A stretch of 25,632 nucleotides of DNA from Haplomitrium mnioides (taxonomy: Eukaryota > Marchantiophyta > Haplomitriopsida > Calobryales), in assembly GCA_049999725.1 (NCBI GenBank), contig JBNGIS010026744.1:1-25632 (forward strand). Reading direction: 5' to 3'. The notes beneath the pieces are model-generated. The model made no database searches, was not told the DNA's origin, and was given only the letters and a program-made list of their open reading frames with translations. This document shows positions 10,071 through 19,930 of this stretch, piece by piece. Numbering within the stretch: position 1 is the stretch's first letter; the number at the start of each line of letters is the position of its first letter. The position numbers and the translations under genes were made by a program.

Positions 10071-10434
10071 AAGTTGCTTGACAAAGTTTGTGGCCACCCG
10101 TCCGATGTTTGAAAGTCAAAGGGAATTTATGGCCTCTCCCATTGAGAGGGTAACGTAGGAGTTGCTAGGCCTTTCTTTGGAATTTTCTAATGTTGTGTAG
10201 GGAGCCAAGCTACTGCAACCTTTGTTAGTCCAGGCTTCAACAATTCTGATCATACTAAGAGGTGGAGATGTGATTTTGGTAGCTGAGACAAGAAATGGTA
10301 AAACTCATGCATATCTTCTTCCCCTATTCAACATTCTATTGGAGTGGGACAAGAAGGGAGTTGAGGCTCACGTTGACAAACAGACACAGTCCTTAAACGT
10401 GCCTTCCGAATTTGCTTTAATCTTATGTGTTTAG
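10071..10434 (+). pseudogene. Captured DEAD-box RNA helicase fragment (N-terminal part)
   Basis: DEAD-box helicases use ATP to remodel RNA. One frame from about 10071 to 10434 shows a Q-motif-like segment (LLQPLLVQASTI), then ILRGGDVILVAET, then the motif I equivalent AETRNGKTHAYLLPL. Family motif I is AxTGxGKT, so Gly is replaced by Arg here while the final GKT remains. Upstream the same frame reads ELLGLSLEFSNVV with two in-frame TAGs at 10156-10158 and 10198-10200. The fragment ends near SEFALILC, where the helicase Ia region would begin. The VQA...AETGxGKTH pattern recalls the plant organellar RH22 type, but that is only a resemblance. DEAD, SAT and the C-terminal helicase domain are absent. 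I see no intron in it, which fits capture from mRNA. Confidence 0.72.
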
Positions 10435-10989
10435 GCCCTACGTTGGGTGTTGTGCTTTGTGTGCGTTGGGCAATGTTTGAAGCAATAACCTGCGCTACTT
10501 TGTCTTGGGAATATTTTTCTTTCTGATTTCTCATATGTAGGAGAAAAGTCTTAAAATTTCTGGTGTTATATATTTGTGATTCTCGTTGCGTGCTCTGCGT
10601 CATATGGGGAATCCGTCAAAAGAAGATGGATCGCTAAACACGAAAAACAGAAAACCAAACTCCAGATTGAGGCTAAAGAGAAAATCAACTACAATGAATC
10701 AAAAAAGCGATTCTTGGCTGAACAAAATTGAAACAAGAAAATTGAAATAAGAAAATTGAAAAGAAAATTTATAATTTAAGTGATGGAGAGAATCATGGAA
10801 TGCATATGAGTGAGGATTGAATTGTTGAAGTCCTCTGGAATGGAAGCCCTTGAGAATTTTGGTGTTGGCAATTCTGAAAGTCTTCCACTTGCAGGGTTTT
10901 CTTGGATTTTGAAACCCAAAGAAGGTCGAGTTTCATACGCAAGGAATTGCAAAAGATAATCTTCCAGCAACGACTCAGAGATTTTAAAA

Positions 10990-11342
10990 CAACGTGCAGC
11001 CGTGAAAGCTCTTGAAGAGAACCCAAATAGTTCTCATGCAACTATTGCGAAACGAAAAAAGACAAAGAGAAGATCCAAGAAATTTTGGATCAATTGTGCT
11101 ATGAACTTTAGAAGCAAGAGCAAAATGTTAATAATGTGCACCAACGACTTGCGAGGGAAAAAGATTTGTGGTTGACCAAATGCTCAGCTTCTTTGAATAT
11201 CAACATGGAATTTTGGCAGCGATGTCTATTTCCACGATGTGTGTTCAGCATGATGGATGTTGGCTATTGTGTACGATTTGTACATACTTTTCATACCCTT
11301 GGAACTTCATTTTTTAACGAGAAACTTATTGCAGAAATTTGA
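10990..11342 (+). pseudogene. Possible second captured fragment, coiled-coil-like, unrecognised
   Basis: Two overlapping plus-strand frames look protein-like. One starts KQRAAVKALEENPNSSHATI. The other, after a shift near 11050, reads KDKEKIQEILDQLCYEL, then a TAG, then NVNNVHQRLAREKDLWLTK and runs to a stop at 11340-11342. The heptad-like spacing of Ile and Leu suggests a coiled coil. I do not recognise the family. The frame change and stop suggest a decayed host-gene piece like the nearby helicase fragment, but it could be chance. Confidence 0.35.
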
Positions 11343-12430
11343 CGCGACTTTGTCGATCTGAAAGTTCGGAAAAAGAAGAAACTGAAATTTTCCAAAACTA
11401 CTCTAGCTCGGAGAGAAAGCTGCCCCTGGTTTTATTTTTTCCCTATTTCCTAAATCTAACTATCCTAGGTCTTGTACATGAACCAAACCGTGCCCCCAGA
11501 TCCAGGGAGCACGGGGGCTCTTCATTAGTAACCCTTCCTCCCTTGAAAGAGGTAGAGGAAAATCTCTATATATACATCTCACAATTTTCAGCCCTCCACT
11601 TATGGGATTGAGGGAACCCTTGAGAGAGCTAAGGGGAATGAGCTTGCTATCAAACTCCACAAAGCACGAGAGTGCTTCCAAACTTAATCTATTCATCCGA
11701 ACCTAAGTTTTCTGAAAGCAACAACATGGCACATCTTTAAAACGTGATTTATTGGCCATTTCTCAGCCAAATCCTTTGATTCAAAAGCTGAAATGGAGTC
11801 TTTGAAATATGAGGATTTGGTACAGAGAAATCAGTTTGGAACAAATCCAGCTGCTGGATTTTCTGAATTCTTGAATAGAACAAGTGAGGATTGAGCTGAA
11901 GCATATCCCAAATCTGGTAGAACACAACAGATCTGATTTCTAAAGTTTTAAATAACCTTAAAATGATATTACAAACTGTTGGATGATCTGATTTCAGTCA
12001 GCTCATACATCTTGCCAATGGATTTTGAGAATCTAACCTTTATGAGGCTAACTGGATCGTAATCCAGCAAAACACCTCTTGTTTGTTCCTGCTATAATTG
12101 TAATCTCATGAATCAAATGCACGAAGCAAGGAAATCCAATCTGTTGCTGAAGGGCAGTACAGTAGACCTGCAACGAAGCAGGACAAAGAATCATAAAGCA
12201 TAATCAGAAAACAAGGAAGAACATCTTTGTCATTCTAAATTCTGAATTCTGAATTCTGAATTATATGACCATGAATGCACATAGCAATCTGAATTTCCAA
12301 TCACTGAAGTTTCTTGGGACAATCTACCAAATGCCCACTCTGTAGATGAATTCTAGGGCTAAATGGATCAAATGCAATAAACTCAATGCTGGATTCTCTG
12401 ATTGAAAGAATTCCCCATAATGATAATATT
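11343..12430. other. Interior of nested element, no gene; TATA-like site
   Basis: No recognisable coding sequence. TATATATAC at 11567-11575 is followed about 30 bases later by CCTCCACTTATGGG, a plausible but unproven promoter arrangement. Just upstream, CCGTG at about 11489 and CACGG at about 11510 form a short inverted repeat with a nested GCCCCC/GGGGGC pair. A 7-bp tandem (TTCTGAA, about three units) lies near 12240-12262. The rest is AT-rich and featureless. Confidence 0.45.
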
Positions 12431-12478
12431 AGAGCTTGCAAAGCTGAGGGGGAGAGAGCTTGTAAAGCTGAGAGGGAG
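12431..12478. repeat. 24-bp tandem duplication
   Basis: AGAGCTTGCAAAGCTGAGGG plus GGAG at 12431-12454 is repeated with two substitutions at 12455-12478. Confidence 0.85.
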
Positions 12479-12719
12479 AGTGTTGGCAAAAACTCTATAC
12501 CAGATCTGTAATCTAGAATGAGAGAGAGTGCTCCTATTGAGCATCAGAAAGTGCACATTGCCAAAGGTGGACCTTTAGTCCCAGTTCATACATGTGTGCT
12601 TTACACACCCAATCAGCCTTTAGCTTATACAATTCCTAGTGGAGCTCCTATTGAGCACTGGAAGTGGCAAAATAACAATGAAAGGTCTCATGCCAAGCTA
12701 AAAACAAAAAATCAGAGAG

Positions 12720-12845
12720 GTGAACTTTATACACCAGAGTGAGGACTTTTAGTCCCACATGAGCAAAATGTGCTCTACACACTCAGGATTGAACCTGTGG
12801 TCCAAAACCAGCAAGGTGTGCTGCTTACACCAAGAGTTTTAAGGC
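12720..12845 (-). mobile_element. Possible tRNA-derived SINE head
   Basis: On the minus strand, TGGTGTAAGCAGC (12820-12832) resembles a pol III A box and GGTTCAATCC (12786-12795) matches the B box except at its last base. Their starts are 37 bases apart, within the usual range. The following sequence (GAGCACATTTTGC, then GTGGGACTAAAAGTCC) recurs in diverged form at about 12565-12615. No poly-A tail or target duplication was found, and the cloverleaf does not fold convincingly, so this is a SINE guess rather than a tRNA gene. Confidence 0.3.
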
Positions 12846-12975
12846 GGTCTATAATCGACTTTGACGCAAACTGATTTTTCTCATCTCTTGGATACTGTGA
12901 TTCATTATATTTTATAACCCAACCTAATTTTCATGATCTTTTAGAAACATGGAACTGAATTTTCATAAAGACGTG

Positions 12976-13244
12976 GAAGTGAACATCCAAATGTTGTATC
13001 CTCGAATGATGCAGATTTGAAGAAACATGTTATATTCTCTATAGTTCAGTTTGTATTGTCTTTCACAATGCTGCTATTACCGATTAGCAGCCTTTATATC
13101 CATCGACAAATTATTGGCAGCATCACTCTTTTCCTTGGTTGTATATTCTATTTTCTATACAGGAGTTCTGGACTACATCGACGTCTTGTTTATCAACTTT
13201 GTCCAGGATTAGCACTCATATTTTCAACAATGTACAGACTATGA
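12976..13244 (+). pseudogene. Hydrophobic reading frame, possible captured membrane-protein exon
   Basis: A frame reading HPNVVSSNDADLKKHVIF continues into two strongly hydrophobic stretches, VQFVLSFTMLLLPISSLYI and IIGSITLFLGCIFYFLY. Each is long enough to span a membrane. A positively charged SSGLHRRLVYQ follows, and the frame stops at 13242-13244. The preceding TTTTCATGATCTTTTAG (ending near 12943) would do as a splice acceptor. I do not recognise the family. It could be another host fragment carried by the nested element; AT-rich DNA can also give hydrophobic frames by chance. Confidence 0.3.
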
Positions 13245-13595
13245 TACGACCAAGATGCCTAATTGATATTATGCTTGTCTACAACATTGCAATTTTTCTG
13301 TTCACTCTCTATTTTTTCAGAACATTGCTATACACGCACAAGCCGTATTATTTATTACTATGTTCTACACCACTATCTGTATGTGGTGGTACTCTTTCCC
13401 CCAAAAGAAAGTAGGGGGTTTTAATGAGGCCACACATCACAGTATAGTATAGGTTTATGTGCTTGTTGGCTGCTCTAAATTTATTTATTTTTAGATCAGC
13501 CAAAAGGAGAGTCTTATAACCCCAATTCACTTAAGTCATATAAGGGTTGGTACTCTTCACTCATAATGTGGTTGATGTTATCTTATACATCAACC
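13245..13595 (+). other. 3' untranslated tail of nested element
   Basis: No coding potential. TACTCTTTCCCCC and GGGGGTTTTAATGAGGCCAC around 13388-13432, then GGTACTCTTCACTC near 13548, resemble the tail that precedes the polypurine tract in plant copia elements. CCCCC and GGGGG flank AAAAGAAAGTA (about 13399-13420), a short hairpin. Confidence 0.5.
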
Positions 13596-13604
13596 AAGGG
13601 GGAG
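13596..13604 (+). promoter_or_regulatory. Polypurine tract of nested element
   Basis: AAGGGGGAG directly abuts the TGTTG start of the 3' LTR. This is the standard plus-strand priming site arrangement for copia elements and fixes the element's orientation as plus. Confidence 0.8.
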
Positions 13605-13828
13605 TGTTGCGAGCTAACCTAACCCTTTGTTCACTAGAGTTAAGCCATACTCTAGTTAGGTTAAGAGGTAGTTACACAACCTCTATCTAACTTTATATAT
13701 CTCATATATCCATAGATATAGATACAAACACGTTACATTACAACATTACAATACAATATAATAATATGATGAAGGAAGGAAGAGAGCATTAATATCCATA
13801 AGCTAATAGTTGTCTACATTTCATAATA
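13605..13828 (+). repeat. 3' LTR of nested element
   Basis: About 224 bp, starting TGTTGCGAGC and ending ATAATA, aligned with 9239-9466. The final CA expected at the end has become TA. The ATGAG target duplication follows at once. Confidence 0.85.
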
Positions 13829-13833
13829 ATGAG
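13829..13833. repeat. Target-site duplication, right (ATGAG)
   Basis: Matches 9234-9238 on the other side of the nested element. Confidence 0.82.
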
Positions 13834-14808
13834 GTTTTTTTAGTGGTGCCATCATTTCTCTGACATACTTTGTCTACTTCAGTGTTGATATTTTGAAGAG
13901 TTTGCTGAAACACTTGCTCTTGATTGCATTTTATTGCTCTACAATTTGGCGCACTTTGTCACTTCCAACCACAATTATACCATGTTCTAGTTTCTTTCCA
14001 ATCTTCTATCCATTGTTCTGAAGCATATTGTAGTCCTTTCTATTGGTGATTTTGGCAATTGAAATATCTCATTCTCATATTTCCCAATTCCATAGGTGTG
14101 GGGCCATAATTCCCTCCAATTTGCTCAATCTCTAGTGTTTCTTCAATTCTTTGAGTAAATGAGATGGCTTAATTTACATCCTTGGGTTACGCATCATAAC
14201 ATCTTCTCAAACCTTTTTCTTTAAGCCTTGCAAAATTTTTTCAAGGGCTTCAACTGAACTCATATCTTCAATTTGAACTTGTAAGCTTCGAAACTCCTTG
14301 ATATACCTTGCTTCTTTGTTGCTCTAGCATCCAAATTTTAGTTCTTGTAGTCAATATAGAGTCCATTGCTAAAACATTTTGTAGCAAAATCTCTTTTAGA
14401 CTACTCTACAAAAGTTGTTCTCCTTGTGTGTTTTTTTGTTGCTCTTATCATGATAGCTCATAGATGTATGCTGCGTTAGAAACGATCCTACAAATAGTCA
14501 TTTCCCTACTTCAAAAGCATTCAAATAATACAACATATGAACTTTCATTCCATAACTCCACCATTCTACAACACTAACCATGCGACTTCCTCTATAAGGC
14601 TCTACTTTGCACAACTTGCTTATCTTTTGAAGCAATGTTTCTTAACTTCCTTTTTTGTTGTCTTGTTGCAATGGTATTTTAACAACTTTGCCATAAGCAT
14701 ATTTATTTCCTGTTGGCTTGTTATAAGAGCTGCTTGAAGCTCTTCCAACTCTCCCATCATCCAAACTCTTTCTTCAAGATTGCTAGAGTTTCCTTCTATG
14801 ATTTTCAT
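13834..14808 (-). pseudogene. gag remnant of the split gypsy element
   Basis: Gag forms the virus-like particle. From the ATG at 14808 a frame runs to 14620 and contains a helical stretch (LEELQAALITSQQEINMLM). Further on, about 14305 to 14150, the frame YIKEFRSLQVQIEDMSSVEA then LEKILQGLKKKV, a stop and EDVMMRNPRM matches the retrotransposon gag domain. PMELGN follows at 14079-14096 in another frame. At 13941-13982 a zinc knuckle (family CX2CX4HX4C) is decayed: first Cys is Trp, His is Gln, and a stop lies inside, while the second and last Cys remain. The final frame continues cleanly across the nested insertion site into sequence left of 9234, which links this gag to the protease and RT at 7.7-9.2 kb. 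Confidence 0.78.
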
Positions 14809-14830
14809 TCACAACTTAACAACTAATCAC

Positions 14831-15779
14831 TTATAAGAAAACAGATATATACTAATTCCAATTATACAAAGTAGGTTAAACAAAAAGCTTAGTTAATGCT
14901 AACATTGAATCAAAAAACCTCTCTCCAAACTTTCTAACAAGGAAATCTTGCTGCACTTTTTTAAGAGTTACTCAAATAGAAATATGACACTTTGAGGACC
15001 AAACTCTTCTAGAGGAGCTTAGTTCAAATCCATTTTCTATCAACCAAAAAAGTAAATAAAAGACTCCTATATAACACCAAAATTTACTACAAATAAGAGA
15101 ATATGCCCTCTTGATTCCATCATAAAAACCATAAAGTCATCCCCAAAATTTGATGAAAGAAATGTTTGTCAATATTAAACACACAATTATTAAAAGGATT
15201 CAATAGAGAAATTCTAAGAGGTACAAATGCTCCTCTATTTGTTGGCTACCATAGTGTAAAGTTAAGCTTCTTATCCTCATTTATAAAGAATAGAATATCT
15301 GCTATCATTTATTCATGAGAACTTGAAAGTTTAACTCTCTTGAAGTTAAATGCAAAGTAGAGATTTTACTACTTGAGAAAGTCTTTAGTACTTCTACAAA
15401 GAGAGGTAATTTATACTCTTTAGATAAGACCAAGCTCTCATTGTAACACTACACACACATACTACACATACAAGTCTGCACAAGAGTAGCCTATATAAAG
15501 AACCACAAGGTAAGAGAACCCAACAAAACACTCTCTCTTATTTACATACTAAATAGAAAACACCCCATTTTGATAGGTGGAGGAACCTCATTGATTCTTT
15601 TTCTATCCTCTTTTGATTTGACCACCTTTTTCTTTCACTCTTATTAGACCACCATTTAATTTTATTTTGCTTCTACCACGTGTCATTTTCTTAGAACCAT
15701 CTATTTCTCTTTAGTTCTTTTTCTGCCAAGTCTCTTTAGCTTAGAATCTTCTTCTTCCTTTAATCTTGTGCTTGTCACG
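14831..15779. other. AT-rich region, possible LTR or leader of the split gypsy element
   Basis: No gene. On the minus strand upstream of gag, TGGTGTTATATAGG near 15070-15083 is a weak (7 of 12) match to the initiator-tRNA-Met primer site, so the 5' LTR might begin to its right. No second LTR copy was found to confirm it. On the plus strand CTATATAAAG at 15491-15500 is a good TATA-box match, followed by AACCCAACAAAACACTC. Confidence 0.35.
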
Positions 15780-15879
15780 NNNNNNNNNNNNNNNNNNNNN
15801 NNNNNNNNNNNNNNNNNNNNNNNNNNNNNNNNNNNNNNNNNNNNNNNNNNNNNNNNNNNNNNNNNNNNNNNNNNNNNNN
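15780..15879. other. Assembly gap, 100 N
   Basis: Exactly 100 N in AT-rich, gene-free sequence. No paralogous copy in the window spans it, so its true size cannot be estimated here. Confidence 0.95.
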
Positions 15880-16390
15880 CATTCTATCTATAATTGTTAT
15901 TTTAAAACTCTAGCTTAGTAATGACTTTCTAGACATAGCTCACTCTATATCTTATTCTATTTTTAGTTGTTTCTTGCTAAACTTAGTTGTCAACCCTGTG
16001 GTTGGATCTTTATCTCTTTTTCGACCGATTTACACCCACTTAAGGGCTGACTTGTGTTTCGGGACCTTTTATGGGAGGGGTTTTGCACCAATCTGACCCC
16101 AACTCCTACTTACCCACTCTCGAGTGGCTGCAACACCGCCTTACAGCACCCAAGTACAGCACACGTATGCACACACCCACAGTCCACACACCTTCTTCCA
16201 ATGCCAATAGATGCAAGTCACACCCCTCCTTCAGGCCTTAACCTCCAAAGGTGCTACTTTAGAAGGAAAGGGCGGACAAAACAAGAGCTCAAGTTCTTTT
16301 ATGAGAAGGCCTCTTTGCAAGTTGTCGCTTTGAGGTTTTAAAGGGTTCCTCTTCACCTTTCAAACCTTTCCACTGATCCACAATGACTTC
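15880..16390. other. Left margin of giant LTR copy B, boundary unresolved
   Basis: AT-rich until about 15985, then GC-richer and resembling the LTR in composition. Copy A starts at the window edge (equivalent to 16391), so the homology test stops here. The LTR end on this side should be a TG on the plus strand; TGTCAACCC near 15987 is one candidate. No gene is seen; the 95-codon frame at 16054-16341 has no recognisable domain. Confidence 0.45.
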
Positions 16391-18319
16391 AGCAACAACC
16401 CTGCTCATACACACTCAATGCTGAAATGCACACACACATAGGCCGAGGACACATAGGCCGAGGTACTGCTGAGGGAAATTCGAAATATAATTCAGGAGTC
16501 CAGATGTGGACCCAAACACCTTGTGTACAAAATGGGAACAATTTCTAGCATCTGAGCTACCACGATGCAATTTTAATAACTCTGGCTTCCCCTTCGCAAG
16601 GTGTTCCTAAGGTCTGAACAAATGGAATGTAGGTGTACTCCAAATACTAAGAGCTTAACAGAAAATACAAACAAAACACAAACCTAACTAATACACACAA
16701 ACATAGATATAATACACACATGCCCACTGCTTCGCCAGCATTGTAGGCCCTTCCACAACCCAAGATCCAAGCTTTCCAACAAACTTCTCTTCCTCTCAAA
16801 TCAGCACTCCAACCTCCCTTCAATTCCTCACCCAAGCACTCTCATCGAGATAGTTTTTCAACTTCCTTCGCGAGAAGCCCTGAACCTACTTCCAAAGGCT
16901 TAGAAGAGGATTTCTTTGACTTTCACCTCTGGAAAATATTCCTCTTGGCTGCTGGCCACCTACTCCACCTTGAGTTTCAAATGGATCTTCTCCGCTGTGC
17001 GCGGGCACTAACGCAACCACTCCTCGCTTAGCTCCACTTGAGAAATTCGACTAGAAACGCCCCCATGCGTTCCTGGGATTGATGCTCCTGCATAGATGAT
17101 GCTAAGACAACCCCAAGATCCCCCCTTAACAGCCGCTTTGGAATTCAAGACAGAAAGAATCCCCTTCAACTTCAAGTAGTGATACACCTCCAAATGATGG
17201 TCCATCTGCAGCAATGAGTACACCTGGACTGATTGAGGCTCTAGAGCTCCACGCTCAGCAATTTTTAGCATCCATCCACTCCACCTCCACCCGTGCTAGC
17301 CCCCTAGGGGCACGAGTCCACTCGCCTCACATGAATCTTTCCTGGAATGCTTTCCTCCCTCCATCGTTGCATCTTTCTCTCCAAGATAGCTTGTGCACCT
17401 CAATTTTGCATATTCATCAACCCCCCAACCATCACTGTGCATCCATCTATATCCCCCTCTTCCATGCTCCTGTTCCCCTGAAGCATTTCTTGTTCAAGAT
17501 TGTCTCCTTCCTTCATGTGGTGTTTGGCAGTTTTTCTTGTTAGCAGCCGTTTCTTGGTGCGGTGACACGTGTTTGTACGGTTGAGGGCAAGTCCAAAGTT
17601 AATGGTCATCCTTGAAGTTCTCCCAAGTCAGAGGGAGACAACCTCAGTATAGATCAAAGGTGGGCTGGGCTATTCACGTGCGCTCCTATGGCAGTCTTGA
17701 GGACCTTGTATACAATTCCCTTTTGATGAAGACTAGAATGACAAGCTGACAAAGGACGTTAGGTAGAGCCAACTCTCAATCCCCTACAAGTAGAAAGTGC
17801 ACCCCGATGCCGATGAGTCTAGAGAGCTGATTCGAATATGGGTGATCTTAGCACAGGTTGAAGATAGTAGCTGATGAGCCTTGCGCGGATCCCCAATGGT
17901 CGTGCCTGAAGAGTCACGATCTGCGATTGGCCCGCCGCTGGTCCACATTAGTAAATCAAGGAAGGTGACGTAGTCGCCACTTGTTTACCCTGACATAGTA
18001 ATCTTGGTGAAGATCCGGAGCCAAGGCCTGAAGAGATCTATTCTGCAGCGAGATCTGAAGAAATGTGTCCAAAGAGTGATGGGTCTGCTGATCAACCCGA
18101 AGATTGAATGCCTGACGTATCCCGCAGATTGATCCATAGTAATCCATTGGCCGATCCGCTATTTTCCTCGCCTACTCTCCAATGTCCCTCGGGCTGCTCC
18201 TCAGCTGCCACGTTTCCAAAGTTCTCCACGGACTCCTGCAAGGCGCCACATTTCCAATGTTTCCCACAGACTCCTACAAGGCTGCCACGTTTCTAATGTC
18301 GCACCGTCCACTGCCGTCT

Positions 18320-19930
18320 GCAAGATGGAAGTTGGACCGCCTTTGACCTGGATTTCTAAAGTTGACTCTTGTTTGATGAATCTCATGGACTCCTCCAAAA
18401 TTGTACCTTCCATTGTCTTCCCTAGACTCCTCCCTGCATGCCACATCTCCGCTGTCTCCCACGGATTCTCTGAAGTCGCCACGTCTACACAGTTCCCCAC
18501 GGACAACTCCCAAACTGCCACGTCTCTAATGTTGTGCTGCTTGCAAGGTGGAAGTTGGACCAACACTTACCTGGATTTTTGAAGTTGACTGCCTTCCAAT
18601 GGATCCCGCAGACTCCTCCAAAGATTATCTTCCGATGTTTCCCACATACACCTCCTAGGCTGCCAAGTTTTTGCTACCTCCCACAGACTCCCCGAAGTCG
18701 CCACATCCATACAGTTCCCCATGGATACCTACCAAGCTGCCACGTCTCCGTTGTCTCCCACAAATTCCCCAAAGTCGCCACGTCTCCGAAGTCCTTCACA
18801 GATTTGTGTAAGGCGCCACGTTTCCGATGTCGCGCCGTTCGCCGCCGCTTGCAAGGTGGAAGCTGGATCGCCACTGACCTAGATTTCCGAAGTTGACTAC
18901 CTTCCAATGGATCTCGTGGACTCCTCCGAAGTGTACCTTCCAATGTTTCCCACAGACACCTCCCAGGCTGTCAAGTCTCCGCTGTCTCCCACGAATTCCC
19001 CAAAGTTGCCATATCTACGCAGTTCCCCACAGACACCTCCTAGACTGCCACGTCTATGATGTTGCGACATCTGCTGCCGCTTGCAAGGTGGAAGTTGGAC
19101 CGCCACTAACATGGATTTCCGAAGTTGACTGCCTTTCGATGGATCCCGCAGACTCCTCTGAAGTGTACCTTCCGATGTTTCCCACGGACACCTCCCAGGC
19201 TGCCACGTTTCTGCTGCCTCCCACGAACTCCATGAAGTCGCCACGTCTACACAATTCCCCACGGACACCACCTAGGCTACCACATCTCCGATGTTGCGCC
19301 GTCCACCGCCGCTCGCAAGGTGGAAGTTGGATCGCCATATTTGACTTGACTTTTTGAAGTTGGCTTAAGGATCCAAAGTTGACTAACTCCTGAAGTATCC
19401 CGAGGACCCCTCCAAAGTTGTACCTTCCGATGTATCCCACAAACTCCTCCAAGGTTACCACATCTCTGAATTTTCTCTCGGACTCTTCCAAAGGCGCCAC
19501 ATCTACGAAGCTGTGGCATCTGCCGCAGCTCGCAAGGTGGAAGTTGGACCGCTATATTTGACTTGATTTTCCGAAGTTTACTCCCGTCCGATGTCTTTCG
19601 TGGACTTCCTTCGAAGTGTACCTTCCGCTGCAACATGCGGACTCCTCTAGTCTCCCACGTCTACAATGTCGCGCTGTCTGTCGCCACCCGCAAGGTGGAA
19701 GTTGGACCGCCATAGTTGACCTGGTTTTCCGAAGTTGACTCCCGTCTGATGTCTCCGCGGACTCCTCCAGTCCACCACGTCTACGATGTTGCGTCATCCG
19801 CCGCCGTCCGCAAGGTGGATGTTGGACCACCATTGCCCGTCTGGTTCCGAAGTTGGCTAGCTCCCAAAGTATCATGTAGACCCCTCCAAAGTTGTACCTT
19901 CCATATCATCTTGCGGACTCCTCCAAGTTT
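18320..19930. repeat. Variable tandem array (about 230-bp unit) in LTR copy B
   Basis: The phrase GCAAGGTGGAAGTTGGACC, or a close variant, starts units at 18320, 18543, 18851, 19083, 19315, 19532, 19690 and 19810, giving spacings of 223, 308, 232, 232, 217, 158 and 120. Typical units continue with TCCGAAGTTGACT, GTACCTTCCGATG, CACGGACACCTCC and one or more GCCACGTCT phrases. Unit length changes by gain or loss of the inner submotifs. Long reading frames on both strands here (up to 154 codons) are repeat-driven. Confidence 0.9.

Larger units (their letters stand above)
9239..13828 (+). mobile_element. Nested non-autonomous copia-like LTR element with captured host sequence
   Basis: Two direct LTRs (9239-9466 and 13605-13828) bound a 4.1-kb interior. 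Support comes from TGTTG starts, a matching ATGAG target duplication, a degenerate primer-binding site after the left LTR, and a purine tract AAGGGGGAG directly before the right LTR. The phrases around 13388-13440 (TACTCTTTCCCCC, GGGGGTTTTAATGAGG) resemble the 3' untranslated tail of plant Ty1/copia elements. No gag, integrase or RT is detectable inside, so it would need proteins from another element. The interior includes a DEAD-box helicase fragment. The LTRs are about 80-85% identical by eye, so the insertion is old. It interrupts the gag-pol linker of the surrounding gypsy element. Confidence 0.82.
7321..14808 (-). mobile_element. Decayed Ty3/gypsy element (chromovirus type), split by a nested insertion
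   Basis: On the minus strand the order is gag (14808 to 13834), then, after removal of the nested element at 9239-13828, protease, RT and an integrase fragment down to 7321. This is the canonical Ty3/gypsy gag-PR-RT-IN order. Reading across the insertion site with one ATGAG copy removed gives a continuous open frame, which supports a single pre-insertion element. RNase H is not recognisable between RT and IN and appears deleted. Stops and frameshifts occur in every domain. LTRs were not identified. The chromovirus-type assignment rests on the RT sequence FFDDILIY and the following connection region; the integrase C-terminus, where a chromodomain would lie, is missing. Confidence 0.8.

Noticed and set aside
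12780-12840. tRNA gene on the minus strand
   Set aside because: Box-like segments are present but no cloverleaf with acceptor and anticodon stems can be formed convincingly.
12976-13244. Sugar-transporter (SWEET) or other named membrane protein
   Set aside because: Two hydrophobic stretches alone do not identify a family, and no signature residues could be matched.
13017-13530. Copia RNase H or RT remnant inside the nested element
   Set aside because: No catalytic or conserved copia motif in any frame; only the untranslated tail resembles copia.
18201-19636. Long overlapping reading frames on both strands (up to 154 codons) in LTR copy B
   Set aside because: They follow the tandem array, repeat the same peptides in shifting frames and appear on both strands, as expected for GC-rich repeats poor in stops.
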